64,000 nucleotides of DNA, from assembly GCF_034087045.1 (NCBI RefSeq), contig NZ_CP139247.1, positions 2,816,001 through 2,880,000 of the forward strand. The letters run 5' to 3'. This document shows, piece by piece, positions 39,735-48,427 of this stretch. The notes under the pieces were generated by a model. It had not been told where the DNA came from. It did not search any database and was given only the letters and a program-made list of their open reading frames with translations. A program made the translations under genes and the position numbers. Each line of letters opens with the position of its first letter. The first letter of the stretch is position 1. This stretch comes from Chitinophaga sancti. Its GTDB lineage: Bacteria; Bacteroidota; Bacteroidia; Chitinophagales; Chitinophagaceae.

Positions 39735-41144
39735 ATGAACAATCATAAAAAAGGAAACAATGCAATTCCACTGATCACGATCACGTTATTGTTTTTTATG
39801 TGGGGATTTATCACGTGTATGAACGATATTTTGATCCCTTACCTGAAAGAGTTATTCCAGCTCACATTCTTTAAATCGATGCTGGTGCAGTTTGCGTTCT
39901 TTGGCGCATATTTTATCGGTTCGCTGATCTATTTCATTATTTCCTATTACAACGGGGACCCTGTAAATAAAGTGGGGTACAAGAAGGGGATAATCTTTGG
40001 AATTATCCTGTCAGCGCTGGGCTGCGTATTATTCCTGCCAGCCGCTACATATGGTGTATATGGTCTGTTCCTGAGCGCATTGTTTGTGCTAGGTCTGGGC
40101 TTCACCGTATTGCAGATTACCGCGAATGCCTATGTATCACTGCTGGGGCCGGAAGACAGTGCTTCCAGCCGGTTGAACCTCACACAGGCGTTTAACTCAT
40201 TCGGTACTACGATAGCGCCTATATTAGGTGGTCACCTGATATTTGAGCTGTTCAAGGATCCCAATGGTGGTTTCAGTGCCGCAGCAACGAGAATTCCTTA
40301 CCTGATCTTTGCAGGTATCCTCTTGCTTGTAGCGCTGCTGATCTGGCGTGTAAAACTGCCTGCATTTGCAGTAGATGAAGAAAACCAACCGAAAGGATTG
40401 GGTGTATTACAGTTTCCACAGCTGAAAAGAGGTGTGCTTTCCATCTTCTGTTATGTAGGTGGTGAAGTAGCCGTGGGTAGCTTTATGATCAGTTTCCTGG
40501 GTCTGCAGGATATCGCTGGTCTGCCGGAAACTGAAGCGAAAAAATACCTGGCTTTGTATTGGGGTGGTGCAATGATAGGCCGTTTCGTAGGTGCTATCTC
40601 CCTGAGCCATACCATGAGCCAGGCAAAGAAAGCAGCGTATATGCTGGTAACAGCACTGGCGGTATTTGTGGTGATTTACCTGTTGGTAGGTATGCCATTT
40701 GACCAGATCGCGTTCTTCCTGATCTTTATTGCACTCAACTTTGTAGGATTCCTGGTGGGCCGTTCCGCTCCTGCCCGTACATTGGTGATTTTCTCCCTGG
40801 TCAATATGTTCCTGCTGGCATCTGCTATCATTAACAAGGGAGAGATTGCGATGTTCAGCATTGTAGGTATCGGTATCTTCAACTCCATCATGTTCTCCAA
40901 TATTTACACACTGGCGATTGCCAAGCTGGGTACTTATACCAGTCAGGGTTCATCTCTGTTGGTGATGGCGATTCTGGGTGGTGCGATTATGCCTGTGATA
41001 CAGGGTGCACTGGCAGATGCGATTGGGGTACAATATGCATTGGTAGTTCCGCTGGTTTGTTATGGAGTAGTGCTGAGTTTTGGTGTGTATTGTATGAAGC
41101 GGTTTAAGAATTTGGAAATGACATCAGTAAAGTCAGGACACTAA
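39735..41144 (+). CDS. MFS sugar transporter, FucP/GluP-like
   Basis: A 469-residue inner-membrane permease with 12 hydrophobic segments. Family signatures of the fucose/glucose-galactose symporter group: FFMWGFITCMNDILIPYLKE near the N-terminus, QFAFFGAYFIGSLIYFI, NAYVSLLGPEDSASSRLNLT, QAFNSFGTTIAPILGG and YWGGAMIGRFVGA. It should import a hexose or deoxyhexose with protons. The gene is divergent from the Nudix-type regulator, which probably controls it. The last 12 bases overlap the 3' end of the convergent DUF1361 gene. Confidence 0.9.
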   Translation: MNNHKKGNNAIPLITITLLFFMWGFITCMNDILIPYLKELFQLTFFKSMLVQFAFFGAYFIGSLIYFIISYYNGDPVNKVGYKKGIIFGIILSALGCVLFLPAATYGVYGLFLSALFVLGLGFTVLQITANAYVSLLGPEDSASSRLNLTQAFNSFGTTIAPILGGHLIFELFKDPNGGFSAAATRIPYLIFAGILLLVALLIWRVKLPAFAVDEENQPKGLGVLQFPQLKRGVLSIFCYVGGEVAVGSFMISFLGLQDIAGLPETEAKKYLALYWGGAMIGRFVGAISLSHTMSQAKKAAYMLVTALAVFVVIYLLVGMPFDQIAFFLIFIALNFVGFLVGRSAPARTLVIFSLVNMFLLASAIINKGEIAMFSIVGIGIFNSIMFSNIYTLAIAKLGTYTSQGSSLLVMAILGGAIMPVIQGALADAIGVQYALVVPLVCYGVVLSFGVYCMKRFKNLEMTSVKSGH

Positions 41145-41852
41145 GGTAGTCTGACTGCAGGATATTGATAAGCGTCCCTCGTTTTGAGGGACGCTTTTTT
41201 TATGATGATGCAGTTGCTGCAAAGTGTAATAAATAATGCCGAACATCCCCCCAAAGCCTATGCTGAATGCCCACGCACCCATATGATCATATGGTTTGAA
41301 CAAATGATGCGCTATGGTGAATAACAACGCTTCCGGGTTAGTCACAGCATCCCAGCTATTGAACCGCAAAAACCTGCCAATATATACTCCATACCCACAT
41401 AGAATAAAGCTAACAACCACGATCACTTTTACCCACAGCCCTTTCACATGCCGGGACAGAAAATGTTCTACCTGCATTAGAGAAATGATTCCCAGCAACA
41501 AGCCGTTCCAGGCTGCTGAAGAGACGATGAGGAGATCGAACCACAGTGGCACAGGTGGTCTTTCATGAAAGTGAAAGAGATCTGTGATCATGTACGGCGC
41601 ATTGGGGAAAAATACCAGCCAGCAAGCCAGCACACCGACAGTACGGAGATTGATACCGGACAATCCGGCCAATTTACGACTGAATATGAGGGGTAATACA
41701 CCCAGGAATGTGTTCCAGGTATAGAATAAATAGAAATATTCATGATAGCGAAGAACGCGTGCTACCAGGAGTGCCATCGTAAAAGCAATGGCAATACCCA
41801 GCATTTTTTCGAGTGGGGAAATTCTTTTCAACATAATGGTCAGGTTATTCAT
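41133..41852 (-). CDS. DUF1361 inner-membrane protein
   Basis: A 239-residue protein with about six to seven hydrophobic segments. The DUF1361 core is visible: VLACWLVFFPNAPYMITDLF, VPLWFDLLIVSSAAWNGLLL and YIGRFLRFNSWDAV. The ATG at 41852 was chosen over a TTG six bases upstream. The stop of a small upstream frame lies two bases before the ATG, so coupling is possible. The C-terminal tail overlaps the terminator and last 12 bases of the convergent transporter gene. Function unknown. Confidence 0.85.
   Translation of the reverse strand: MNNLTIMLKRISPLEKMLGIAIAFTMALLVARVLRYHEYFYLFYTWNTFLGVLPLIFSRKLAGLSGINLRTVGVLACWLVFFPNAPYMITDLFHFHERPPVPLWFDLLIVSSAAWNGLLLGIISLMQVEHFLSRHVKGLWVKVIVVVSFILCGYGVYIGRFLRFNSWDAVTNPEALLFTIAHHLFKPYDHMGAWAFSIGFGGMFGIIYYTLQQLHHHKKSVPQNEGRLSISCSQTTLVS
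41171..41202 (+). terminator. Terminator of sugar transporter gene, inside DUF1361 CDS
   Basis: AGCGTCCCTC pairs with GAGGGACGCT around a five-base loop, followed by seven T. It lies within the antisense of the DUF1361 C-terminus, so those codons double as a terminator. Confidence 0.8.
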
Positions 41853-41854
41853 GC

Positions 41855-42031
41855 TCAATTTACTGTTTTTGGCTGCAGTGATAATACATAGGCATAGCGG
41901 GGATGCAGGATGGGAGCGGCTTCTTTGATGGGGTAGTACACTACCCGGCCGGCGCTCTCTACCGTGAGTGAGTTGAGGTGTTTGTTGGCATTCTGCTCAA
42001 AATGAGCGCTCCGTTGGTTGCTTTTTATCAT
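41855..42031 (-). CDS. Possible small protein upstream of DUF1361
   Basis: A 58-codon frame (MIKSNQRSAHFEQNANKHLN at the start, VLSLQPKTVN at the end). The ATG at 42031 was chosen over the long upstream extension. It ends two bases before the DUF1361 start, a spacing typical of coupled genes. It contains GRVVYYPIKEAAPILHPRYA, which does not match any family I know. It may be a leader peptide or a small protein; I cannot show that it is expressed. Confidence 0.35.
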   Translation of the reverse strand: MIKSNQRSAHFEQNANKHLNSLTVESAGRVVYYPIKEAAPILHPRYAYVLSLQPKTVN

Positions 42032-42083
42032 ATGAATGAAAGTGCTTTGTTTTACAAAGTAAATGAAATTTAACTTTACCAGG

Positions 42084-42126
42084 TAAAAAAAATCGCTGCT
42101 GTTTTTGGCAGAAGCGATTTTTTTGG
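42084..42126. terminator. Bidirectional terminator
   Basis: AAAAAAATCGCT and AGCGATTTTTTT pair, with an inner CTG/CAG pairing around TTTTTG. T-runs lie on both sides. On the minus strand it can end the aldo/keto reductase gene at 42264. Confidence 0.7.
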
Positions 42127-42263
42127 GCGTCAGATTGGCTTGCGGGTGGTCTTTCAACAAAACGTTAATTTTTTGTGGACATCACTTTACCGCTTTTGCG
42201 GGTACCAGTTTACCACTTTGCTGGCATTCGCTGGCTGCAGCCAGCTATCTAAGCCGATAACAA

Positions 42264-43211
42264 TTATTTGCTGGCATTATCCAGCAATCCAAGATCTTCC
42301 GCATCCAGCTGTAAAGCCGGTGCTGCCACCAGCGTATCCAGCTGGTGCTGACTTGTAGCACTCACGATCGGCGCTGCAATGGTTGGTTGCGCCAGCAACC
42401 ATGCCAATGCAACAGTTGCAGGTTTAGAATTATGGTTTGCTGCTACTGTGTCCAATGCATTTAATACACCAATACCTTTTGCATCCAGGTATTTCCTCAC
42501 TCCTTCACCACGCACACTCTTCTTTAAGTCTTCTTCAGAACGGTATTTACCTGTCAGGAAACCTGCTGCCAGCGACCAGTAAGGCATTACGCTCAAACCA
42601 TACTGCTGTGCAATAGGCTGGTATTTTGTTTCAAAATTCGCACGCTCTACCAGGTTGTAATGTGGTTGTAAAGCCTGGTAACGGGGTAAACCTTTTTCTT
42701 CTGCCAGTTTCAGTGATTCGGTCAGGCGCTCCGGTGTAAGGTTGGAAGCCGCAATGTACCTTACTTTACCAGCTTTGATAATGTCATCGTAGGCAGACAA
42801 TGTCTCTTCTACTGGTGTCACATTATCATCAAAGTGTGTATAGTACAAATCGATATGATCTGTTTGTAATCGTTGCAATGACTCATCCACTGATTTCAGG
42901 ATGTGTGCCCTGCTCACATCTTCCTTATGTTCCTTGTTCTGAGAACCTACTTTGGTAGCGATGACAACCTTATCACGGTTGTTGCGCGCTTTCATCCATT
43001 TACCTATGATAGCTTCTGATTCACCACCTTTATGGCCTTCTACCCACCAGGAATAAGTATCCGCAGTGTCAATGAAGTTATAGCCGGCATTGACAAAAGC
43101 ATCTAATATTTCAAATGATTGTTTTTCGTCTAAAGTCCAGCCAAATACGTTACCACCAAAGTTGATAGGAGCAACCTGCAGATCTGTTTTTCCAATAGTT
43201 ATCTTTTTCAT
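42264..43211 (-). CDS. Aldo/keto reductase (second)
   Basis: A 315-residue NAD(P)H-dependent oxidoreductase. Tetrad residues: Asp and Tyr in FIDTADTYSWW, Lys in VVIATKVGSQN and His in LYYTHFDDNV. YIAASNLTPERL and LQPHYNLVERANFETKYQ also fit the family. It resembles YajO/IolS-type reductases. It is divergent from the ABC ATPase gene with about 100 bases between, and has no other partner. The substrate is unknown. A perfect 16-bp palindrome (GCTGGCTGCAGCCAGC, 42230-42245) lies just past its stop. Confidence 0.9.
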   Translation of the reverse strand: MKKITIGKTDLQVAPINFGGNVFGWTLDEKQSFEILDAFVNAGYNFIDTADTYSWWVEGHKGGESEAIIGKWMKARNNRDKVVIATKVGSQNKEHKEDVSRAHILKSVDESLQRLQTDHIDLYYTHFDDNVTPVEETLSAYDDIIKAGKVRYIAASNLTPERLTESLKLAEEKGLPRYQALQPHYNLVERANFETKYQPIAQQYGLSVMPYWSLAAGFLTGKYRSEEDLKKSVRGEGVRKYLDAKGIGVLNALDTVAANHNSKPATVALAWLLAQPTIAAPIVSATSQHQLDTLVAAPALQLDAEDLGLLDNASK

Positions 43212-43296
43212 CTTTCATCAATTTGAGAGGATAAAAGTACCCCAAATAGCGACCGCAGGGTTTGTAAAATGGGGGCAATTAATTGTATATTTCTTT

Positions 43297-43304
43297 TACT
43301 TTTG
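43297..43304 (+). promoter_or_regulatory. -7 promoter element of ABC ATPase gene
   Basis: TACTTTTG fits TAnnTTTG and ends six bases before the ATG at 43311, predicting a leaderless or nearly leaderless transcript. No clear -33 TTTG at 19-21 bases. Confidence 0.4.
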
Positions 43305-43310
43305 TTTATT

Positions 43311-44267
43311 ATGAGTTTTTTAACAGCAACAGGGATCCGTAAACAGGAGAATGGCGAATGGGTATTAAAGGGTATTGATTTTTCGCAGGAGAAGCACCAG
43401 CAGGTTGCAATTGTAGGTGCCTCCGGTTCCGGGAAAAGTACCTTACTGAAGATTGTAGCCGGATTGATGCAGACAGATGAAGGAGAAGTACGATTTGAGG
43501 GTACGCGGGTGAAAGGCCCACACGAAAGACTGCTTCCCGGCGAACCTGGTATTGCTTACCTGAGTCAGCATTATGAACTGAGATTGAACTACAGGGTAGA
43601 GCAGGTGCTGGAATATGCCAATAAGATGACGGATGATGAAGCAGACGAACTCTATAGCATATGCAGGATCAATCACCTGATGAAGAGACGGACCGATCAG
43701 CTCTCAGGTGGGGAAAAACAACGTGTGGCTATGGCCCGGTTGTTAATTGGCCATCCTACATTGTTCCTGTTGGATGAACCTTTCTCCAACCTGGACTACT
43801 CACATAAAGAGATCCTGAAAACGGTGATCAGGGAAATCGGTGAAAAGCTGGACCTGACCTGTCTGCTTGTATCACATGATCCACAGGATACGCTGTCATG
43901 GGCAGATGAAATACTGGTGGTGAAAGATGGTTTGATTGTGCAGAAAGGCACGCCGATTGATGTATACAATCATCCTGTGGATGAATATACGGCAGCGTTG
44001 TTTGGTCCATATAATCTGGTAGATGCGAAGGTGTTGGAGCTTACAGGCGAAGAGAAAGCATTTATTCGCCCCGAGAATTTGCAGTTTGCATATAAATCCG
44101 GTATCAAAGGTATTGTAGAAGCAGTAGATTATATGGGAAGTGCGTATGAGGTGCGTGTAAAGGTTCCGGGAGGTTCCCTGTTGGTCAGAACACCTACTGA
44201 TGTACTGACTAAAAAGGGGAGCACTGTATATCTTACTATTAAACCTGATAGTATATGGCGTCTTTAG
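43311..44267 (+). CDS. ABC transporter ATP-binding protein, orphan
   Basis: A 318-residue ATPase. The start at 43311 (MSFLTATGIRKQENGEW) was preferred over the upstream 43269 because the extra 14 residues run across the -7 element. Walker A is GASGSGKST, signature LSGGEKQR, Walker B LFLLDEPFSNLD, and an H-loop SHD follows. The C-terminal 70 residues look like a TOBE regulatory domain (AFIRPENLQFAYKSGIKG), as in PotA/CysA-type importers. No permease or binding protein is encoded nearby. The end overlaps the methyltransferase start by 13 bases, so the two are co-translated. The transported substrate is unknown. Confidence 0.88.
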   Translation: MSFLTATGIRKQENGEWVLKGIDFSQEKHQQVAIVGASGSGKSTLLKIVAGLMQTDEGEVRFEGTRVKGPHERLLPGEPGIAYLSQHYELRLNYRVEQVLEYANKMTDDEADELYSICRINHLMKRRTDQLSGGEKQRVAMARLLIGHPTLFLLDEPFSNLDYSHKEILKTVIREIGEKLDLTCLLVSHDPQDTLSWADEILVVKDGLIVQKGTPIDVYNHPVDEYTAALFGPYNLVDAKVLELTGEEKAFIRPENLQFAYKSGIKGIVEAVDYMGSAYEVRVKVPGGSLLVRTPTDVLTKKGSTVYLTIKPDSIWRL

Positions 44268-45043
44268 ATAAGTTTAACTCCAAAGAAAGATTTTCAGACA
44301 GGGTAGACAATTACAAAAAATACCGTCCTACCTATCCGGATTCGTTACTTGATTTCTTGCAGGCAAAATGTGGATTGACCAGTGATGCAACAGTGGCAGA
44401 TATTGGTTCCGGTACAGGTATTCTGACAGAATTATTATTAAAAAAAGGTTGGACTGTGTATGCAATAGAGCCGAATGCAAAGATGCGTGAGTCGGCAGAA
44501 GCACAGTTGAATGACTACCCCAATTTTTCTTCTCTCGATGGTTCAGGAGAGGCGACTGGTTTACCAGATCAGTCAGTACAACTTATTACAGTGGCGCAGG
44601 CTTTTCACTGGATAGATCCTGTGTTGGCACGGAAAGAGTTTGATCGCATCTTATTACCTGGTGGGCATATTGCATTGCTGTGGAATTTGCGTACGCTGGA
44701 TTCTCCGTTTGATAAAGGGTATGAAGATATTAAAGCGAAATATGGAACGGATTATCATGAGATCAGGAAGGCACATGAGCCGGAACTGACAGCGTTTTTT
44801 GCACCTGCTACGATGGCAATACACTACTTCAGGCATAGTCAGCAGCTGGACTTTGAGGGGTTGAAAGGGCAGGTGTTAAGTTCTTCTTATATGCCGCAAC
44901 CGGGGCAGAAAAATTATGAGGAGATGATGAAAGCGCTGACGGAGTTGTTTGAGGTGAATCAGCGGTATGGAGAAGTGACGATTACTTATGATACGAAGTT
45001 GTACATCAACCATAACACATCTATGAAAGAGGGAATTCACTAA
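44255..45043 (+). CDS. Class I SAM-dependent methyltransferase
   Basis: A 262-residue protein with the classic SAM-binding motif VADIGSGTGILTELLLKKG, motif II-like YAIEPNAKM, and VQLITVAQAFHWIDP followed by ILLPGGHIALLWN. The pattern fits Methyltransf_11-type enzymes acting on small molecules. A FSDRVDNYKKYRPTYPDSLL opening is typical of this subgroup. It overlaps the ABC ATPase gene by 13 bases. The methyl acceptor is unknown. Confidence 0.88.
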   Translation: MASLDKFNSKERFSDRVDNYKKYRPTYPDSLLDFLQAKCGLTSDATVADIGSGTGILTELLLKKGWTVYAIEPNAKMRESAEAQLNDYPNFSSLDGSGEATGLPDQSVQLITVAQAFHWIDPVLARKEFDRILLPGGHIALLWNLRTLDSPFDKGYEDIKAKYGTDYHEIRKAHEPELTAFFAPATMAIHYFRHSQQLDFEGLKGQVLSSSYMPQPGQKNYEEMMKALTELFEVNQRYGEVTITYDTKLYINHNTSMKEGIH

Positions 45044-45052
45044 TTCTCAGAA

Positions 45053-45105
45053 AATAAAAGAGCCTGCCGCAGGAGAACCCGCAGCAGGCATTACCTCTTT
45101 TTTTA
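45053..45105. terminator. Terminator between convergent methyltransferase and NO reductase genes
   Basis: GCCTGC pairs with GCAGGC, and an outer AAAAGAG/CTCTTTT pairing gives flanking A/T runs in both directions. Confidence 0.75.
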
Positions 45106-47349
45106 ACGCTCTTCTTTTAAAGACCACCCGGTCTTTAATCCAATTACAAAAATCACCAGCAGGGATTCACCAGCCGCCAGCAATATATCGCCTGGCACTC
45201 TTAACCAGCGGAGTGTCTGCATGGTATCAGTATGCATGAACTCCGCAGATCTGGCGTACCAGTAACCATGTTGTATAGAAGCGATTGCCTGCAGAATGCC
45301 CATTGGCAACATACTTACCGTCACCATCACAAGCAGGCCTGCATTGGTGAGCCAGAAAGACCAGCCCAACAGTTTATCATTCCACTGTCTGTCAGGATAT
45401 AACCCTCTCAGCACAAACAGCATCAGACCAATACCCAGTATTCCATACACGCCGAACAATGCAGCGTGACCATGTACTGCCGTAGTATTCAGACCTTGTA
45501 TGTAGTACAGCGCAATAGGAGGATTAATGGCAAAACCGAAGATACCTGCACCCAGGAAGTTCCAGAAACACATGGCTACCAGGCAATAGATCGGCCATTT
45601 ATAAGCTTTGATCCACGGTGTGGATTTGCTTAATGTGTAGTTGTGATAAGCTTCGTAACCTATCACTACCAGCGGCACGATTTCAAGTGCACTGAAAGTC
45701 GCACCCAGTGCGAGTACAGAGATCGGAGTAGCACTGAAGTACAGGTGATGGAAGGTACCAATGATACCACCAAAGAGGAAGATGATCGTAGAGAAAAGTA
45801 CCGCAGTCGTAGCAGGTTTGATTTGCAATAATCCCAGTCGGCAGAATAGGAAAGCACCCACCACTGTGGCGAATACTTCAAAGAAACCCTCTACCCACAG
45901 ATGCACTACCCACCAGCGCCAATACTCTGCAACAGCCATATGTGTTTGTCTGCCATACATCAATCCAGCTGCATAGAATACAGCAATCGCTATAGAAGCG
46001 ATGACGAAAAGGGTCAACAGGTGGCGGCTTTCATCTTTTTTCCGCAATGCAGGCAACAATGCTCTCAGCATTAAAACTAACCAGATCACCAGTCCTGCGA
46101 GCAACAGTATTTGCCATATTCTTCCCAGTTCTATATATTCATAACCCTGATGTCCCCACAGGAAGTTGTCTACCAATCCTAATTTCTGCATGACCCCCAG
46201 CCATTGTCCGATCAGGGAACCTACTACAACAATCAGTAATGCTGCAAATAGGATATTTACACCCAGGCGCTGGAACTTAGGCTCATGGCCGGATACAGCA
46301 GGAGCTATGTACAGCCCTGTAGCCAGCCAGGAAGTGGCAATCCAGAAGATCGCTAACTGAACATGCCAGCTACGTGATACGGAAGCAGGCAGAAATTTAT
46401 CTAACGGTAACCCATAAAATGCATTCCCTTCCACGCCATAGTGGGCCGTGATCACACCTGCCAGCATTTGCACGATGATCAGTGCACTCACGATCCAGAA
46501 GTACTTTAACGTAGCTTTCATGGAAGGTGTAATCACGGTATGCCGTAAGGGATCTTCAGTAGGTAGCGTAGTCGTATGTTCTTCTGCATTACGTGCGTGG
46601 TAAAAGATAAGCAGACCGGTACATGCTAACAGCAATAACACGCTGAATCCAGACCAGAGATGCAGAGAGGAGGAAGGAACATTGCCCACGATTTCATCAC
46701 CGGGCCAGTTGTTGGTATAACTCACTGTACCTCCAGGGCGTTCGGTGATACAAACCCAGGTAGCCCATGCGAAGAATGCATTCATCTTGCGCATGCGTTC
46801 AGGATCTTTAATGGTATGTCCAGGGATCGCATATTGTTCGCGGAGTTTTGCGAAAGCAGGATCTCCTTCACGCATAAACAGGTTGCCGTAATAAGTAGAG
46901 AGTTCGTTGAAAGCGGCTACTCTCGCAGGTACAAATACGATGGTGTTGGTGGTGGCATCGAATGTGTTTTTGCGGATCGTGTTTTTGAGTCTTTGCTGGT
47001 ACATGGCCTGTACGTCGTCAGGCAGTTGTGTATAGTCTTTTTGATCTGCAATGGCGAGTGCATGCAGCATGATGGTTGATTCGCGGTGCAGGTAGTCTGC
47101 TGTCCAGTCTGGAGCGATATAACTACCGTGGCCCCATATGCTGCCTACAGTCTGGCCACCGATGGATTGCCATACATTTTGTCCATCGCGGATATCCTGT
47201 CCTGTGAAGAGGACATTGCCTGATTCGTCAGTGACTTTATCCGGTATAGGAGGGAGTTGGTGATAGATGTCTTTGCCAAAGTAAATTAAGACGGCAAAGC
47301 TGGATAGTAAGACCATGGCAAGGCCTATCCATAGTTTTCGTACGGTCAT
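45103..47349 (-). CDS. norB: Quinol-dependent nitric oxide reductase (qNor)
   Basis: A 748-residue inner-membrane enzyme: an N-terminal cytochrome-c-like periplasmic extension without haem-c CxxCH, fused to a 12-helix haem-copper oxidase-type subunit. Visible signatures: GQNVWQSIGGQTVGSIWGHG, LHLWSGFSVLL, the ligand region WVVHLWVEGFFEVFATVVGA and the paired histidines of IGTFHHLYFSATP. It reduces NO to N2O with electrons from the quinol pool. It is the last gene of an operon with an Rrf2 regulator and a truncated haemoglobin, so its job is NO detoxification rather than full denitrification. Confidence 0.93.
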   Translation of the reverse strand: MTVRKLWIGLAMVLLSSFAVLIYFGKDIYHQLPPIPDKVTDESGNVLFTGQDIRDGQNVWQSIGGQTVGSIWGHGSYIAPDWTADYLHRESTIMLHALAIADQKDYTQLPDDVQAMYQQRLKNTIRKNTFDATTNTIVFVPARVAAFNELSTYYGNLFMREGDPAFAKLREQYAIPGHTIKDPERMRKMNAFFAWATWVCITERPGGTVSYTNNWPGDEIVGNVPSSSLHLWSGFSVLLLLACTGLLIFYHARNAEEHTTTLPTEDPLRHTVITPSMKATLKYFWIVSALIIVQMLAGVITAHYGVEGNAFYGLPLDKFLPASVSRSWHVQLAIFWIATSWLATGLYIAPAVSGHEPKFQRLGVNILFAALLIVVVGSLIGQWLGVMQKLGLVDNFLWGHQGYEYIELGRIWQILLLAGLVIWLVLMLRALLPALRKKDESRHLLTLFVIASIAIAVFYAAGLMYGRQTHMAVAEYWRWWVVHLWVEGFFEVFATVVGAFLFCRLGLLQIKPATTAVLFSTIIFLFGGIIGTFHHLYFSATPISVLALGATFSALEIVPLVVIGYEAYHNYTLSKSTPWIKAYKWPIYCLVAMCFWNFLGAGIFGFAINPPIALYYIQGLNTTAVHGHAALFGVYGILGIGLMLFVLRGLYPDRQWNDKLLGWSFWLTNAGLLVMVTVSMLPMGILQAIASIQHGYWYARSAEFMHTDTMQTLRWLRVPGDILLAAGESLLVIFVIGLKTGWSLKEER

Positions 47350-47381
47350 TTTATTAAATTTTAATAAGGAGAGATGTGGTA

Positions 47382-47744
47382 TTATGCCGGGCGGGTCACT
47401 GCATGTTGCATGACGGCCGATATTTTTTGTGCCCTGTTTTTGGCTGCCTGTGCAGTTTCGCCGGCGAACAGTTCATCTATGGTTTGATGAAAAATGGAGA
47501 GCCAGGTATTGAAATGCATCGTGTCGATGGCCATTCCGCGGTGTACACTCATAGGATCGCCCTCGTACTTTCTGGTATAGAGGAGGAGTGTACTCCAGAA
47601 GTTACATAGTTTCTGCAGGTGGGTATCCCAGTCTTTGATGCGGGCGTTGAAGATGGGACCTATGGTGTTGTCCTCTCTTACCCGGGCATAGAAGGTATGC
47701 ACCATGAGTTGTATGTCTTCTTCGGTTGTTATATCGGTTAGCAT
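47382..47744 (-). CDS. Group III truncated haemoglobin
   Basis: A 120-residue globin. The 2/2 fold is recognisable from DIQLMVHTFYARVREDNTIG, PIFNARIKDWDTHLQKLCNF, WSTLLLYTRKYEGDPM and the proximal His in SVHRGM. Group III members bind O2 and NO and are linked to NO protection. It lies between the Rrf2 regulator (41 bases upstream) and qNor (32 bases downstream) on the same strand. Confidence 0.88.
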   Translation of the reverse strand: MLTDITTEEDIQLMVHTFYARVREDNTIGPIFNARIKDWDTHLQKLCNFWSTLLLYTRKYEGDPMSVHRGMAIDTMHFNTWLSIFHQTIDELFAGETAQAAKNRAQKISAVMQHAVTRPA

Positions 47745-47785
47745 AATTTAATACCTTTTTGTCTTTTATTAGTATAAAAAAAATG

Positions 47786-48217
47786 TCAGCGTTTCAGGAA
47801 CCCAATGTCTTTGGTGAGTTTTTCGTGAAACTCGTCCAGTCTGGTGTTGTTCAGCATATTAGCCATGTCTTCCCTGATTCTCTTGAACTCGTGGTGGATG
47901 GGACAGGGTTTGGTTTCTGAGCAGTAATCCAGGCCAAGTCCGCAGCCGGAGAATATCTTGTCGCCGTCAATGGCTTTGACGATGTCGGCGATAGAGCATT
48001 GAAGGGCTTTGTCATCCAGGTAAAAGCCGCCGGTGGGGCCTTTGAAGGAGAGGAGTAAGCCTTTTCTGGTGAGTTCCTGCAGGATTTTGGCGATGAAGTA
48101 TTCAGGGGAGTCAATACCCGCAGCAATGTCCTTTACGCCGACTTTGACGTTGTTTTTGGATTGCTGTGCAATATAGATCATTGCCCTGATGCCGTATTCG
48201 CAGGTTTTTGAAAACAT
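47786..48217 (-). CDS. Rrf2 family regulator, NsrR-like
   Basis: A 143-residue winged-helix regulator. The start at 48217 (MFSKTCEYGIRAMIYIAQQS) fits the Rrf2 family; the longer frame upstream is non-coding and runs across the promoter. DNA-binding part: IDSPEYFIAKILQELTRKGL. Three cysteines spaced C-x6-C-x5-C (GCGLGLDYCSETKPC) can hold an iron-sulphur cluster, as in NsrR and IscR. The downstream globin and qNor genes strongly suggest NO sensing and repression of its own operon. A near-perfect promoter with -7 box four bases before the ATG precedes it. Confidence 0.88.
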   Translation of the reverse strand: MFSKTCEYGIRAMIYIAQQSKNNVKVGVKDIAAGIDSPEYFIAKILQELTRKGLLLSFKGPTGGFYLDDKALQCSIADIVKAIDGDKIFSGCGLGLDYCSETKPCPIHHEFKRIREDMANMLNNTRLDEFHEKLTKDIGFLKR

Positions 48218-48221
48218 AGGG

Positions 48222-48252
48222 CAAAGATAGGGTGGAATTAATAAAAGACAAA
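48222..48252 (-). promoter_or_regulatory. Promoter of NO-detoxification operon
   Basis: On the minus strand TTTG (48252-48249) and TATCTTTG (48229-48222) are exactly 19 bases apart, a full match to the Bacteroidetes consensus. The -7 box ends four bases before the ATG, so the mRNA should be leaderless. AATAAAA/TTTTATT halves (48240-48265) overlap the -33 box and could be the Rrf2 operator. Confidence 0.7.
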
Positions 48253-48427
48253 AAAGTATTTTATTGGGGTCCGTTTTGAATTTAGTCAAGCCGGCCGCTT
48301 GCTCATAGAAGGGGGCAAAATTGGATGGATGGACAAATGGGGGGCAGACCATAACAATATAAGAGATGAGATTTTATTTTTGAAAACCTATGCAGTATTT
48401 TTAAGTGTAGCATTTACAATCAATTCC

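Noticed and set aside
42219-42278. Direct repeat TTTGCTGGCAT after the second aldo/keto reductase
   Set aside because: Eleven bases only, one copy being the last codons of the gene; too short to call a duplication.
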